From positions 3,127,501-3,191,500 of the forward strand of contig NZ_LZEU01000001.1 in NCBI RefSeq assembly GCF_014490745.1: a stretch of DNA of 64,000 nt, written 5' to 3'. A model generated the notes under the pieces. That model saw only the letters and a list, made by a program, of their open reading frames with translations, had not been told where the DNA came from and made no database searches. The position numbers and the translations under genes are program-made. This stretch comes from Pseudomonas alcaligenes (GTDB lineage Bacteria; Pseudomonadota; Gammaproteobacteria; Pseudomonadales; Pseudomonadaceae). Shown piece after piece: positions 21,274-31,620 of this stretch (position 1 is the first letter of the stretch; each line of letters starts with the position of its first letter).

Positions 21274-23193
21274 TCAAGCTTCCAGTTCGGCCCAGCGCTC
21301 CAAGAGCTGGTCCAGTTCTTCTTGCAGGCCCTGCATACGCGCCAGCACGGCCGCGGTGGTAGCCGCCGGCTGCTGGTAGAACGCCGGATCGGCGATCTGC
21401 GTCTGCAACTCTGCCAGCTGGGTTTCGAGGGCATCGATCTGCCCGGGAATAGCCTCCAGCTCACGCTGCAGCTTGTAGCTGAGCTTCTTCTTGTTGGCGG
21501 CCGGCGCCGCCTCTGCCACAGGCTCGACTACCGGTGCAGCGGGTGCCACTGCACTGAGTTCGGCCTTGCCCGATTTGCTTTCGCCAACCCCCAGCAAGCG
21601 CGGCGAACCGCCCTGGCGCAGCCAGTCCTGGTAACCACCGACGTACTCTCGCACGCGTCCCTCGCCCTCGAACACCAGGGTGCTGGTCACCACGTTGTCG
21701 AGGAAGGCCCGGTCGTGACTGACCATCAGCACGGTACCCGGGAAGTTGAGCAGCACCTCTTCGAGCAATTCGAGGGTTTCCACATCCAGATCGTTGGTCG
21801 GTTCGTCCAACACCAGCAGGTTGGCCGGCTTGCTGAACAGCTTCGCCAGCAACAGGCGTGCCCGTTCGCCACCAGAGAGCGCCTTGACCGGGGTGCGCGC
21901 GCGCTGCGGACTGAACAGGAAGTCGCCCAGATAGCTAAGCACATGGCGGTTCTGGCCATCGATGGTGATGAAGTCGCGCCCCTCGGCGACGTTGTCGATC
22001 ACGGTCTTTTCCGGCTCGAGCTGGTGACGTAATTGGTCGAAATACGCCACTTCCAGCTTGGTACCCACCTCCACCTTGCCGCTGGTCGGCTGCAAATCAC
22101 CGAGCAGCAGCTTGAGCAGCGTGGTCTTGCCGGTACCGTTGGCGCCGAGCAGGCCGATACGGTCGGAACGCTGCAGGACGAAGGAGAAATCGCGCACCAG
22201 CGGCGCCCCGCCGGCATGGGCGAAGGTGACGTTTTCCACCACCATCACCTGCTTGCCCGACTTGTCCGCGGTTTCCAGCTGAATGGTTGCCTTGCCTTGG
22301 CGTTCACGCCGCTCGCTGCGCTCCTGGCGCATCGCCTTGAGCGCGCGCACGCGGCCTTCGTTGCGGGTACGGCGGGCCTTGATGCCCTGGCGAATCCACA
22401 CTTCTTCCTGGGCCAGGCGCTTGTCGAACAGGGCGTTGGCGGTTTCTTCCGCCGCCAGCTGCTGCTCTTTATGCACGAGGAAGCTGGCGTAGTCGCCGTT
22501 CCAGTCGATCAGCCCGCCGCGATCCAGCTCGAGGATGCGGGTGGCCAGGTTCTGCAGGAAGGAACGGTCGTGGGTGATGAACAGCACCGCGCCGTTGTAA
22601 TCCTTGAGCGCCTCTTCCAGCCAGGCGATGGCGCCGATGTCGAGGTGGTTGGTCGGTTCGTCGAGCAGCAGCAGATCCGGCTCGGAAACCAGCGCCTGGG
22701 CCAGCAGTACGCGGCGGCGCCAGCCGCCGGAAAGCTCGGCCAGGGTCTTGTCGGCCGGCAGCTGCAGGCGGCTCAGGGTGCTGTCGACCAGCTGCTGCAG
22801 GCGCCAGCCATCCTTCGCCTCCAGCTCCTGCTGCACATGCATGAGCTGGTTGAGGTCTTCGTCGCTATGGATGTTCTGGCTCAGGTGGTGATAGCGGGCC
22901 AGCAGTTCGCCGACCCCGGCCAGGCCCTCGGCCACCACATCGAATACCGTCCGCTCGTCGGCACGCGGCAGTTCCTGCGGCAACTCGCCGATCTTCAGCC
23001 CCGGAGCACGCCAGATTTCGCCGTCGTCGGCCTGCTGATCACCTTTTACCAGGCGCAGCATGCTCGATTTGCCTGTGCCGTTGCGCCCGATGATGCACAC
23101 CCGCTCACCACGGGCGATCTGCCAGGACACCTTGTCCAGCAGCGGCATGGCGCCGAAGGCCAGGGAAACATCGGCGAACTTGAGCAAAGACAT
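21274..23193 (-). CDS. uup: ABC-F type ATPase Uup
   Basis: 639 residues, two ABC ATPase domains on one chain and no membrane domain: first Walker A GRNGTGKSS and signature LSGGWRRRVLLAQAL, second Walker A GANGTGKTT and signature LSGGERARLLLAKL, with the Lys/Arg-rich linker of ABC-F proteins between and a C-terminal coiled coil (about residues 560-639) typical of Uup. ABC-F proteins act on ribosomes; Uup also binds branched DNA and lowers transposon excision in E. coli. The ATG at 23193 has AAGG eight bases upstream. Divergent from slt. Confidence 0.93.
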   Translation of the reverse strand: MSLLKFADVSLAFGAMPLLDKVSWQIARGERVCIIGRNGTGKSSMLRLVKGDQQADDGEIWRAPGLKIGELPQELPRADERTVFDVVAEGLAGVGELLARYHHLSQNIHSDEDLNQLMHVQQELEAKDGWRLQQLVDSTLSRLQLPADKTLAELSGGWRRRVLLAQALVSEPDLLLLDEPTNHLDIGAIAWLEEALKDYNGAVLFITHDRSFLQNLATRILELDRGGLIDWNGDYASFLVHKEQQLAAEETANALFDKRLAQEEVWIRQGIKARRTRNEGRVRALKAMRQERSERRERQGKATIQLETADKSGKQVMVVENVTFAHAGGAPLVRDFSFVLQRSDRIGLLGANGTGKTTLLKLLLGDLQPTSGKVEVGTKLEVAYFDQLRHQLEPEKTVIDNVAEGRDFITIDGQNRHVLSYLGDFLFSPQRARTPVKALSGGERARLLLAKLFSKPANLLVLDEPTNDLDVETLELLEEVLLNFPGTVLMVSHDRAFLDNVVTSTLVFEGEGRVREYVGGYQDWLRQGGSPRLLGVGESKSGKAELSAVAPAAPVVEPVAEAAPAANKKKLSYKLQRELEAIPGQIDALETQLAELQTQIADPAFYQQPAATTAAVLARMQGLQEELDQLLERWAELEA

Positions 23194-23380
23194 GACAACC
23201 ACCTTCTAAAACCGGGCGCGCATTCTAACCGACTTGCCGGCCGGCGATGCTGGCATTTATGCATCACCGATCACGCCTGCGCCCTCGCGCTTCCGCCGCC
23301 CCCGCGCAAAAGGCTAAGCTAGGCGCATCAGGTGCCAGGCGACGACCGGCACCGCTTCGTTTTCCCTGCCCGGAAGTGTC

Positions 23381-25309
23381 ATGCGCCGCCCTCTGATCTG
23401 CCTGCTTTCCTCCCTGCTCGCCTGCACGTTCGGCCTCGCCAGCGCAGAAGCCGCCTCCCTCGCCCAGCAACGACAAATGTACGACGAAGCCAAGCGTGCC
23501 CTGGCGCAAGGCGACAAGGGGCCGTATCAGCGCTATGCCAGCGCCCTGCACGACTACCCGCTGGAACCCTACCTGGCCTATGACGAGCTGACCGCCCGGC
23601 TGAAATGGGCCAGCAACGAGGAGATCGAGGCCTTCCTCACCGAGCATGGCGACCTGCCCCAGGCCGGCTGGATGAAACTGCGCTGGCTGCGCTGGCTGGC
23701 CGAGCGCGGCGAATGGCAGACCTTCGTCAACCATTACGACCCCAAGCTCAACTTCACCGAACTGGACTGCCTGTACGGCCAGTACCAGCTCAAGCACGGC
23801 ATGAAGACCGAAGGCAACGCCACAGCCGAAAAGCTCTGGCTGGTCGGCAAATCCCAGCCGGAAGCCTGCGACGTGCTGTTCGACCTGTGGCGCGCCAACG
23901 GCCAGCTGACCGAGGAGCGTCGCTGGAAGCGCGCCAAACTGGCGGCAGAAGCGCGCAACTACGGCCTGGCCAGCTACCTGGTCAAGGGCCTGCCGAACCT
24001 CGCCCGCCAGGGCCAACTGCTGCTCGACGTGGCGCAGAACCCGCAACTGCTCAAGCAGACCGCCCGCTTCAGCCCGGCCGATCGCGCCATGGCCGACGTG
24101 GTCGGCCTCGGCCTGCGCCGCCTGGCACGCCAGGATCCGGACAAGGCCCTGGAACTGCTCGACGGTTACGCCGGCAAGATGTCCTTCTCCAAGGAAGAGA
24201 AGGTCGCCATCGCCCGCGAGATCGGCCTGACCCTGGCCAAGAAGTTCGACATCCGCGCCCTGCAGGTCATGGCCCAGTACGACCCGGAACTGCGTGACAA
24301 CACCGTGTCCGAATGGCGCGCGCGCCTGCTGCTGCGTCACGGCCGCTGGGACGAGGCCTATCAGCTGACCAGCCGCCTGCCGGCCGAACTGGCCGGCACC
24401 AGCCGCTGGCGCTACTGGCAGGCGCGCAGCCTGCAGCTGGCCCAGCCGCAGAACCCACAGGCCAAGGGTCTGTACCAGGCTCTGGCCAAGGAGCGCGATT
24501 TCTATGGTTTCCTCGCCGCCGACCGGATCGAGGCGCCCTACAGCCTCAACAACAAGCCGCTGGCCCTCGACCCCAAGCTGGTGCAGAAGGTACGCAATAC
24601 TGCCGGTATCCGCCGTGCCCTGGAGTTCCATGATCGCGGACAGATAGTCGACGGCCGCCGCGAGTGGTACCACGTCAGCCGCCTGTTCAGCCGCGACGAG
24701 CTGGTGGCCCAGGCCAAGCTGGCCTACGACAAGCAGTGGTACTTCCCGGCCATCCGCACCATCAGCCAGGCCAAGTACTGGGACGATCTGGATATCCGCT
24801 TCCCGATGGCCTACAAGGCCAGCCTGACCAGCCAGGCCAAGGCTCGCGGCCTGCATTCGAGCTGGGTGTTCGCCATCACCCGCCAGGAAAGCGCCTTCAT
24901 GGCCGACGCCCGCTCGCCGGTCGGCGCCATGGGCCTGATGCAGCTGATGCCGGCCACCGCCAAGCACACCGCGCAGAAGTTCGGCATTGCCCTGGCCAAC
25001 CCGCAGCAGGCGCTGGTGCCGGAGAAGAACATCCAGCTCGGCGCCGCCTACCTGAGCCAGGTGCATGCCCAGTTCAACGGCAACCGCGTGCTCGCCTCGG
25101 CCGCCTACAACGCCGGCCCCGGCCGCGTGCGCCAGTGGCTGAAAGGCGCCGATCACCTGGCCTTCGACGTGTGGGTGGAAAACATTCCGTTCGACGAGAC
25201 CCGCCAGTACGTGCAGAACGTGCTGTCCTACGCGGTGATCTACGGGCAGAAGCTCAACTCGCCGCAGCCCTTGGTGGACTGGCACGAACGCTTCTTCGAC
25301 GACCAGTGA
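23381..25309 (+). CDS. slt: Soluble lytic murein transglycosylase
   Basis: 642 residues with a signal peptide of about 25 residues (ASAEA). An alpha-superhelical U-domain is followed by the C-terminal lysozyme-like SLT domain: catalytic Glu near residue 502 in TRQESAF, then GAMGLMQLMPATA and AYNAGPGRVRQW. Cleaves the MurNAc-GlcNAc bond to anhydromuropeptides in the periplasm, feeding the recycling enzymes NagZ and the YkuD protein encoded earlier in the window. The stop codon TGA is also the boundary of a MITE-like insertion. Confidence 0.96.
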   Translation: MRRPLICLLSSLLACTFGLASAEAASLAQQRQMYDEAKRALAQGDKGPYQRYASALHDYPLEPYLAYDELTARLKWASNEEIEAFLTEHGDLPQAGWMKLRWLRWLAERGEWQTFVNHYDPKLNFTELDCLYGQYQLKHGMKTEGNATAEKLWLVGKSQPEACDVLFDLWRANGQLTEERRWKRAKLAAEARNYGLASYLVKGLPNLARQGQLLLDVAQNPQLLKQTARFSPADRAMADVVGLGLRRLARQDPDKALELLDGYAGKMSFSKEEKVAIAREIGLTLAKKFDIRALQVMAQYDPELRDNTVSEWRARLLLRHGRWDEAYQLTSRLPAELAGTSRWRYWQARSLQLAQPQNPQAKGLYQALAKERDFYGFLAADRIEAPYSLNNKPLALDPKLVQKVRNTAGIRRALEFHDRGQIVDGRREWYHVSRLFSRDELVAQAKLAYDKQWYFPAIRTISQAKYWDDLDIRFPMAYKASLTSQAKARGLHSSWVFAITRQESAFMADARSPVGAMGLMQLMPATAKHTAQKFGIALANPQQALVPEKNIQLGAAYLSQVHAQFNGNRVLASAAYNAGPGRVRQWLKGADHLAFDVWVENIPFDETRQYVQNVLSYAVIYGQKLNSPQPLVDWHERFFDDQ

Positions 25310-25509
25310 GAACCTGCCCATGAGCAGCTGCGCGTCGGAAAAACTGCGTTGGAATCAGCTTCGGAGGCCGCTTACGGCCAACGCCCTTCAGGGCGGCCCC
25401 GGAGGGGTGAGCGAAGCGAGTCATGCTCATTGACCATTAGTCAACTCCGCTTCCTCAGCTCCTTCCGCCTGGTTTTTCTCTAGCTCGAAAGCCCATGAAC
25501 AGGTTCTGA
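25307..25509. mobile_element. MITE-like element flanked by TGA repeats
   Basis: A 197-bp segment (25310-25506) begins GAACCTG and ends CAGGTTC; extended terminal inverted repeats match at 13 of 16 positions (GAACCTGCCCATGAGC against GAACCTGTTCATGGGC). It is flanked on both sides by TGA (25307-25309, 25507-25509), compatible with a 3-bp target duplication, and the left TGA is the slt stop codon. No coding capacity; internal GC-rich hairpins (GCCGCTTACGGC; CGCCCTTCAGGGCG). Non-autonomous element is inference. Confidence 0.65.
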
Positions 25510-25520
25510 AACATATGCAA

Positions 25521-25546
25521 AGGGCGCCCATGGGCGCCCTTTTCGT
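25521..25546 (+). terminator. Terminator after slt
   Basis: Perfect 20-base palindrome AGGGCGCCCA/TGGGCGCCCT at 25521-25540 followed by TTTCGTTT. It is the likely end of the slt transcript, now separated from slt by the inserted element. Confidence 0.8.
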
Positions 25547-25559
25547 TTCCACAACCGGC

Positions 25560-26363
25560 CTACTCCAGCACTTCCACCGGCATGCCCAGCTGCAGCTCAC
25601 CATAGCCACGCGGCAACAGGTTCTGGCCGAAGTACACCTCGCCGTCGCGCTGGCGGTAGGTCTTCAGGGTGGTCAGCGGCTCGCGGTCGGCATTGCGCTC
25701 GCCGGTATGCGGGTCAAGGGTGGTGAGGATGCAGCGACTGCAGCCCTTGGCCACCTCGAACTCCAGGCCGCCGATGCGGATGCGCTTCCAGCTGTCCTCG
25801 GCGTAGGGCGCAGCCCCCTCGATCACCAGGTTGGGACGAAAGCGCAGCATCTCCAGCGGCCGGCCGACCCGGGCCGACAGATCGTCCAGCGAGGCCTGGC
25901 CGATCAGCAGCAGCGGAAAACCATCGGCGAAGGCCACCTTGTCGCCCGCCTGGGCATAGCCGGTGTCGACCTGCCGTGCGCGGCTTTCCGGCACCTGTAC
26001 CAGGCGGCAGGCACGGCCGATAAAGGCGCTCAGCCATTCGGCCGCGGCATCGCCGGCATCCGGTACGCGCAGGCTGTCGCTCCATACCGTGACGCCGCGC
26101 AGCTCGCTGTCCGGCTGCGGCAGCGCCACCTCCAGGCTGTCGCGCCCGGGGGCGCTGAGGGTCAGGCCGCCGGCGGCGTTGTAGCGGGCACTGATGCGGC
26201 CCATCTGCGGCAGCAGACGCTGGGTCAGGAAGCGCCCGCTGGCCTCTTCCACCAGCATCCAGCGACGGTCACCCGCCAGGCCGAGAGCCTCGACGCGGGC
26301 CTGGGTCAGACTCTCGTACTGACCGGACTTGAGCGGATAACGATAGAGAGCGGAGAGTTGCAT
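25560..26363 (-). CDS. MOSC domain protein (YcbX-like)
   Basis: 267 residues: N-terminal MOSC beta-barrel domain (MQLSALYRYPLKSGQ) and C-terminal MOSC domain with the conserved cysteine in CSRCILTTLDP near residue 220. MOSC proteins handle molybdenum cofactor-bound sulfur; YcbX in E. coli reduces N-hydroxylated compounds using this cofactor. Unlike YcbX (about 369 residues) there is no C-terminal 2Fe-2S ferredoxin domain, so electrons would come from a separate protein. The ATG at 26363 is chosen to match the family N-terminus. Stands alone, converging on slt. Confidence 0.9.
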   Translation of the reverse strand: MQLSALYRYPLKSGQYESLTQARVEALGLAGDRRWMLVEEASGRFLTQRLLPQMGRISARYNAAGGLTLSAPGRDSLEVALPQPDSELRGVTVWSDSLRVPDAGDAAAEWLSAFIGRACRLVQVPESRARQVDTGYAQAGDKVAFADGFPLLLIGQASLDDLSARVGRPLEMLRFRPNLVIEGAAPYAEDSWKRIRIGGLEFEVAKGCSRCILTTLDPHTGERNADREPLTTLKTYRQRDGEVYFGQNLLPRGYGELQLGMPVEVLE

Positions 26364-26438
26364 GACCGGCGTCCTTGAGGCAGAAGCACCGGTTATACGG
26401 GGCAAGCGCCGTCAGCTCAAGCCTGACGGTGTGGACAA

Positions 26439-27368
26439 CTATTGCTCGTCGAGCTCCAGGCGCTGACGGATAACATCGACCAGCTTGTCCGGCTGGAACT
26501 TGGAGAGGAAGTTGTCGCAGCCGACCTTCTTCACCATGGCTTCGTTGAAACTGCCTGACAGCGAGGTGTGCAGCACCACGTAGAGATCCTTCAGGCGCGG
26601 GTCATTGCGAATCTCGGTGGTCAGCCGGTAGCCATCCATCTCCGGCATTTCCGCATCGGTGAAGATCATCAGCAGCTTGTCGGTCATCACCTCGCCGCTG
26701 TCGGCCCACTTCTTCAACTGCTGCAGCCCCTTGAGGCCATCGCTGGCGCTATGGGTGCGGATGCCCAGCTGCGACAGGGTCTCGCGCAGCTGATTGAGGG
26801 CCACGCTGGAGTCGTCCACCAGCAGCACCTCGCGGCCCACCGCCTTGGCCAGCAGCGGATCGGCCAGTTTCTCGTCGGACACCTTGGTGCTCATCGGCGC
26901 GATTTCCGCCAGCACCTTCTCCACGTCGATGATCTCGACGATCTGGTCGTCGACCTTGGTGATCGCCGTCAGGTAGTGCTGGCGCCCCGCCCCGCCCGGC
27001 GGCGGCAGGATGGACTCCCAGTTGAGGTTGAGGATGCGATCCACCCCGCCAACCAGGAAGGCCTGTACCGAGCGGTTGTACTCGGTGACGATGATGGTGC
27101 TGTTGGCGCTGGGGGTGATCGGGCGCATGCCGATGGCCTGGGACAGGTCGATCACCGGCAGGGTCTGGCCGCGCAGGTTGACCACCCCGCAGACATAGGG
27201 ATGGCGGTGCGGCATCAGAGTCAGCTTGGGCAGCTGCAAAACTTCCTGCACCTTGAACACGTTGATCGCGAACAGCTGCCGGCCCGCCAGACGGAACATG
27301 AGGATTTCCAGGCGGTTCTCGCCCACCAGTTGGGTGCGTTGATCCACTGTATCGAGAATGCCGGCCAT
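26439..27368 (-). CDS. cheV: Chemotaxis coupling protein CheV
   Basis: 309 residues: CheW-like domain (about 15-160; GVVNLRGQTLPVIDL) fused to a response-regulator receiver (about 178-305; VLLVDDSSVALNQL, phospho-acceptor Asp in FTDAEMPEMDGY). Couples chemoreceptors to CheA and can be phosphorylated, tuning adaptation. Two adjacent ATG codons at 27371 and 27368; AGGAG is better spaced for the second. Not in a chemotaxis operon here: flanked by the MOSC gene and the YegS-type kinase gene. Confidence 0.94.
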   Translation of the reverse strand: MAGILDTVDQRTQLVGENRLEILMFRLAGRQLFAINVFKVQEVLQLPKLTLMPHRHPYVCGVVNLRGQTLPVIDLSQAIGMRPITPSANSTIIVTEYNRSVQAFLVGGVDRILNLNWESILPPPGGAGRQHYLTAITKVDDQIVEIIDVEKVLAEIAPMSTKVSDEKLADPLLAKAVGREVLLVDDSSVALNQLRETLSQLGIRTHSASDGLKGLQQLKKWADSGEVMTDKLLMIFTDAEMPEMDGYRLTTEIRNDPRLKDLYVVLHTSLSGSFNEAMVKKVGCDNFLSKFQPDKLVDVIRQRLELDEQ

Positions 27369-27497
27369 CATACGCTCCTGTTGTCTGTTTCGAGTCTAGC
27401 CCAGCGGCAGCCGCTATATCGGCCAGCCACCCGGAAAATACAGGGATGGCCGCTAGCCATCATGCCGCAGCTGTACAACCTGCACCAGCCCGCGCCC

Positions 27498-28391
27498 TCA
27501 GCCGAGCAGCGCGGAGTCGCCCGGCAGATGCAGGCGCAGCGCCGCCGGACGGGCGGTAAAGCGCAGCTGGCGGCTTTCCAGCGGCTCGCCATCGAGGTTG
27601 ATGTCCAGGCCCTCGCCCGCCGTCACTTCCAGCCAGGGCAGGCGCGCGCTCAAGGACACGCTTTCGAGGCCGAGAATGCCGCCCGACAGCAGGGTACCCA
27701 GGGTGCCAACCAGATCCTGCGGCGCCGGTACTATGCAGATATCCAGCAGACCATCGTCGATGCGTGCCTGCGGGCACAGCACGTGACCGCCGCCGGCCTG
27801 CCGGCCATTACCGATGCCCAGGGCGAGAAACTCGCCTTCCCAGGCGAAATCCGGCCCGCGAAAACGCCCGAAGGCCGAGTGCACCTCGGAAAAACGGGTC
27901 AGCCCGGTAAGCAGATAGGCGGCGCCACCGAGCAGTTTCTTAAGTTCTTCCGACGTATTGGCCGTCACCTTCGAGCCGAAGCCGCCGGTGGCCATGTTGA
28001 GGAACAAACGCCCGCCGACCTCGCCGAGGTCGATCGGTCGCGCCGGCTGTTCGAGCAGCGCCAGCGCCTCGAGCGGCGCCAGTGGTACCCCGGCGGCCCG
28101 GGCGAAGTCGTTGGCGGTACCCAGCGGCAGCAGCGCCAGGCTGGCCGCCCCACCAGCCAGGGCCAGAGCCTCGGCCACTTCGCGCAGGGTACCGTCGCCG
28201 CCACCGGCGATCAGGGTCGGGTAGCCGGCCGCCAGCGCCTCGTCGACCAGGCGCGCGCCGTCGCCGGCCTCCCAGGTCAGGCGTACCGCCAGCTCCCAGC
28301 CGGCCTCGCGCAGCGCCTGCACGGCGGCACGCACTTCGTCGTTCTGCGCCTGCTTGCCATGCAGGATCAGCAATGCCCGGAGTTTGCTCAC
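27498..28391 (-). CDS. yegS: YegS/DAGK-type lipid kinase
   Basis: 297 residues. The diacylglycerol/sphingosine-kinase catalytic signature GGGDGTLREVA lies near residue 64 and LGTANDFARA near 91. E. coli YegS phosphorylates phosphatidylglycerol in vitro. Cytoplasmic, membrane-associated. The start is GTG at 28391 with AGGAG six bases upstream. It follows the FGGY kinase by 68 bp on the same strand and may be the last gene of the flavoenzyme-GlpD-kinase operon, which would fit a glycerolipid role; this link is inference. Confidence 0.9.
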   Translation of the reverse strand: MSKLRALLILHGKQAQNDEVRAAVQALREAGWELAVRLTWEAGDGARLVDEALAAGYPTLIAGGGDGTLREVAEALALAGGAASLALLPLGTANDFARAAGVPLAPLEALALLEQPARPIDLGEVGGRLFLNMATGGFGSKVTANTSEELKKLLGGAAYLLTGLTRFSEVHSAFGRFRGPDFAWEGEFLALGIGNGRQAGGGHVLCPQARIDDGLLDICIVPAPQDLVGTLGTLLSGGILGLESVSLSARLPWLEVTAGEGLDINLDGEPLESRQLRFTARPAALRLHLPGDSALLG

Positions 28392-28459
28392 CGCCTGCTC
28401 CTTTCTTCAGTCTGCGTCCGAGTACAGCAGACCCCGACGCCCACGAGAAAGTGCCGCCG

Positions 28460-30028
28460 TCAGGCCGGGTAGCCGGTGATCTCGCGAATGCTGCCGTACA
28501 GCGGCTTGAGCTGCTTGTACATGCGCAGGTAGACCTCGCGGTACAGCCGCTCGTAGACGCGCTGCGCCGCGGGGTTGGGCTGGAACACCTTGCCGACGCG
28601 GGTCATAGCCGTAATCGCGCTGGGGAAGTCCGGGTACAGGCCCAGGCCCACCGCGCAATCAATGGCCGCGCCCAGGCCGGAGGCCTCATAGACATGCGGG
28701 CGCTCGGCCGGCAGGCCAAAGATATCGGCGGTCAGCTGCATCGCCGCATCGCTCTGCGAACCGCCTCCGGACACGCGCAGGCGGGTGATCGGCGTGCCCG
28801 AGCGCTTCTCGATGCGCTCGCGGCCCTGGCGCAGGGCGTAGGCCAGGCCTTCGAGGATGGCCCGGTACAGGTGCGCGCGGGTGTGCACGTCGCCGAAGCC
28901 GATGATCGAGCCCTTGGCCTCCAGCCCCGGCTCGCGGATGCCCGGCGACCAGAACGGCTGCAGCATCAGGCCCATGGAGCCGGGCGGCACCTGGCTGACC
29001 AGCTCGTCGAACAGGGTTTCCGCCTCCACGCCCAGTTCCAGGGCGCGCTGGCGCTCGGCGTGGCCGAACTGCTCCTTGAACCAGCTGACCATCCAGAAGC
29101 CGCGGAAAATCATGACCTCGGTGTTGTAGTGGTCGGGAATCGCCGCCGGGTACGGCGGGATCAGCGGAATGGTTTCCAGGTAGGTAGCGCGGGTGGTGTT
29201 GATGGTCGCCGTGGTGCCATAGGACAGGCAGGCCGTGCTCGGCTCCACGCCGCCGGCGCCGATTACCTCGCAGGCCTTGTCCGAAGCGGCAGCGATCAGC
29301 GGCAGGCCCTCGGGAATGCCGGTGTGGCGGCTGGCGGCGGCGCTGATGGTGGCAATCAGCTCGCCCGGCTTGACCAGCTCCGGCAGTTGCTGCGGGCGCA
29401 CCGGCATGGCCTGCCATTTCCAGTCGCTGGGCGCGGCCCACTTCAGGCGCTTGTAGTCGAACGGCAGGTAGGCCACGCAACTGCCCACCGAGTCGGCAAA
29501 GCGCCCGGTCAGGCGGTGGGTGAGAAAGCCGGAGAGCATCAGCAGCTTGTGGCTGCGCGCCCAAATTTCCGGCTCGTGCTGGGCGATCCAGTTGACCTCG
29601 GCCTGGGCGCGGAAGTAATCCACCGTCGCCTCTTCGCCGATCAGTTTGAACAGCCAGCCCCAGGGCCCCTTGATCCGCCCGGCGACCTCACTGCGGCGCT
29701 GGTCGAGCCAGAGGATGGCCGGGCGCAGCGGCGTGCCCTGCTCGTCCACGGTGATCAGCGAGCCGCGCTGGGTGGTCAGCGACACCCCCTTGATCAGGCT
29801 GCGGTCGATATCGACGCTGGCCCACAGCTTGGCGCAAGCCTCGCCGAGGCTGCGCCAGTAGTACTCGGGATCCTGCTCGGCCCAGCCCGGCTGGCTGGAA
29901 AAATAGGGCTGCAACTCGACCTTGCCCTTGCCCAGCAGGTTGCCCTGCAGGTCGAACAGCAGGGCGCGCACGCTCTGGGTGCCGTTGTCGATGGCCAGCA
30001 GATAGCTTTGTTCGCTCAAGGCGAGCAC
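28460..30028 (-). CDS. FGGY-family carbohydrate/polyol kinase
   Basis: 522 residues. N-terminal FGGY motif [17 protein letters not shown] with the catalytic-loop Asp, and the C-terminal FGGY half with the ATP-binding segment [19 protein letters not shown] and EASGLGAAI. Family members phosphorylate glycerol, xylulose and similar polyols; the exact substrate cannot be read. The start is uncertain: GTG at 30028, or TTG at 30019 with GGAG eight bases upstream. Only 13 nt behind the GlpD-like gene, so it probably makes the phosphorylated substrate for that dehydrogenase. Confidence 0.88.
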   Translation of the reverse strand: MLALSEQSYLLAIDNGTQSVRALLFDLQGNLLGKGKVELQPYFSSQPGWAEQDPEYYWRSLGEACAKLWASVDIDRSLIKGVSLTTQRGSLITVDEQGTPLRPAILWLDQRRSEVAGRIKGPWGWLFKLIGEEATVDYFRAQAEVNWIAQHEPEIWARSHKLLMLSGFLTHRLTGRFADSVGSCVAYLPFDYKRLKWAAPSDWKWQAMPVRPQQLPELVKPGELIATISAAASRHTGIPEGLPLIAAASDKACEVIGAGGVEPSTACLSYGTTATINTTRATYLETIPLIPPYPAAIPDHYNTEVMIFRGFWMVSWFKEQFGHAERQRALELGVEAETLFDELVSQVPPGSMGLMLQPFWSPGIREPGLEAKGSIIGFGDVHTRAHLYRAILEGLAYALRQGRERIEKRSGTPITRLRVSGGGSQSDAAMQLTADIFGLPAERPHVYEASGLGAAIDCAVGLGLYPDFPSAITAMTRVGKVFQPNPAAQRVYERLYREVYLRMYKQLKPLYGSIREITGYPA

Positions 30029-30041
30029 TCCATTGTTCTTG

Positions 30042-31619
30042 TTATATCAGCGCCGGCAGGCTGTAGCAGCGCTGCCACAGCACCAGGTAGCGTTGCTGCT
30101 CGGCGTCCCACCGCGCATCGCTCCAGCCCAGGCGCGCCTGGCACAGGGCGCGGATGCGCGGCAGTTCGGCCGCGGCCCCGGCCGCCAGCAGCAGGCCGAT
30201 GCGGGTGCGGCGCAGCAGCAGGTCGTCGAGGTGCAACACCAGCTCGTCCTCGCAGGCCAGCGCCAGCTCGGCCCACAGGGTGTCGCTGGCGCCGATGCGC
30301 GCACTGCCCAGCTCGCCAACCAGCTCGGCCAGGCGTGCCAGCTTGGCGCCATGCCGGCCTGCCAGGCGCTGGCGCAGGGCCGGGCCGAGCTCGGCCAGCA
30401 GTGCCGGCGGTGCGCGAAACACTGCCTGGCCCTGATCATCCACCGCCTTGCCGACGAAGCCGGCGCAGGCCCGCAGCACTTCCAGGGCCAGCAGGCGGAA
30501 GGTAGTCAGCTTGCCACCGGCCAGGGTCACGCAGCCGGGCTCGAGCCACAGGACATGCTCGCGCTTCTCGTCGGAGGGCTTGGCGCTGTCGTCGCCACTG
30601 CTGACCACCGGGCGCACGCCGGCCCAGGTCGACAGCACGTCGGCGCGCTCGATGGCCGCCTCGGGGAACTGGCTGGCACAGGCGGCCAACAGGTAGGCGA
30701 CCTCCTCCGGACTGATCCGCGCCTCCTCGCCCAGGCCGTCGTGGTGATCGAGGTCGGTGGTGCCGATCACCGTCGCCCCTTCCCAGGGGAAGACGAACAC
30801 CGGACGCCCGTCCGCCGGATGCATGAAGCTCAGCGCCTGGGCCACCGGCAGCCGCCAGTGAGGCAGCAGCAGATGGCTGCCGCGCAGCGGGCGGATATGC
30901 TCGCAGCCGTCGCGCTGGCGCAGCTCGTCGGCCCAGGCGCCGGTGGCCTGGGCCACGGCGCGGGTGCGCAAGGTGAAGCGCCGGCCAGTCTCGCTATCCT
31001 CGGCGAGCAGGCCGCAGACCCGGCCGTTGTCGCGCAGCAGCTCGACCACGCGCAGGCCGTTGAGCGCCTCGCCGCCGTCGGCACGCGCCTCGCCGAGCAC
31101 GCGCATGACCAGGCGGGCGTCGTCGGTGACCGCATCGGCAAAGCCGGTGGCGCCATCCAGGCCGTTCTCGCCGATGCCCGGCATCAGGTAGCGCAGCTGT
31201 TGCAGCGGGTAGTACAGGTGGTTGCGCCGCCCGGCCAGGGCGTCGTACACGGCGAGCAGGCCGCCGAACACCCGCGGCCCGGGGAAGCGCCCGCGATAGT
31301 GCGGAAACAGGAAGGGTAGCGGCTCGACCAGGCCCGGCGCCTCGGCCAGCAGACGCTGGCGCTCGCGCACCGAGTCGCGGGTCAGGCCCAGCTGGCCCTT
31401 GGCGATATAGCGCAGGCCGCCGTGCACCATCTTCGACGAGCGACTGGAAGTACCCCAGGCGAAGTCGCGCTGCTCCAGCAGCAGGCAACGCCAGCCACGC
31501 CGCGCTGCCTCGCGCAGGATGCCGGCACCGCTGATGCCGCCGCCGACGACGATCAGATCCCAGTCGCGCGCCGCCAGCTCGGGCAGCGCCTGCTCGCGCC
31601 ATTGCGCGTTCCAGTTCAT
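30042..31619 (-). CDS. GlpD-like FAD-dependent glycerol-3-phosphate dehydrogenase
   Basis: 525 residues. FAD-binding motif [19 protein letters not shown] near residue 20, GlpD signatures [14 protein letters not shown] and [16 protein letters not shown]. Oxidises sn-glycerol 3-phosphate (or a related phosphopolyol) to the ketone (DHAP) at the membrane, passing electrons to quinone. It is not in the usual glpFKRD cluster. The ATG at 31619 begins one base after the flavoenzyme stop, with GGAAGA inside the end of that gene, so translation is coupled. Substrate assignment beyond the family is open. Confidence 0.87.
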   Translation of the reverse strand: MNWNAQWREQALPELAARDWDLIVVGGGISGAGILREAARRGWRCLLLEQRDFAWGTSSRSSKMVHGGLRYIAKGQLGLTRDSVRERQRLLAEAPGLVEPLPFLFPHYRGRFPGPRVFGGLLAVYDALAGRRNHLYYPLQQLRYLMPGIGENGLDGATGFADAVTDDARLVMRVLGEARADGGEALNGLRVVELLRDNGRVCGLLAEDSETGRRFTLRTRAVAQATGAWADELRQRDGCEHIRPLRGSHLLLPHWRLPVAQALSFMHPADGRPVFVFPWEGATVIGTTDLDHHDGLGEEARISPEEVAYLLAACASQFPEAAIERADVLSTWAGVRPVVSSGDDSAKPSDEKREHVLWLEPGCVTLAGGKLTTFRLLALEVLRACAGFVGKAVDDQGQAVFRAPPALLAELGPALRQRLAGRHGAKLARLAELVGELGSARIGASDTLWAELALACEDELVLHLDDLLLRRTRIGLLLAAGAAAELPRIRALCQARLGWSDARWDAEQQRYLVLWQRCYSLPALI

Positions 31620-31620
31620 C

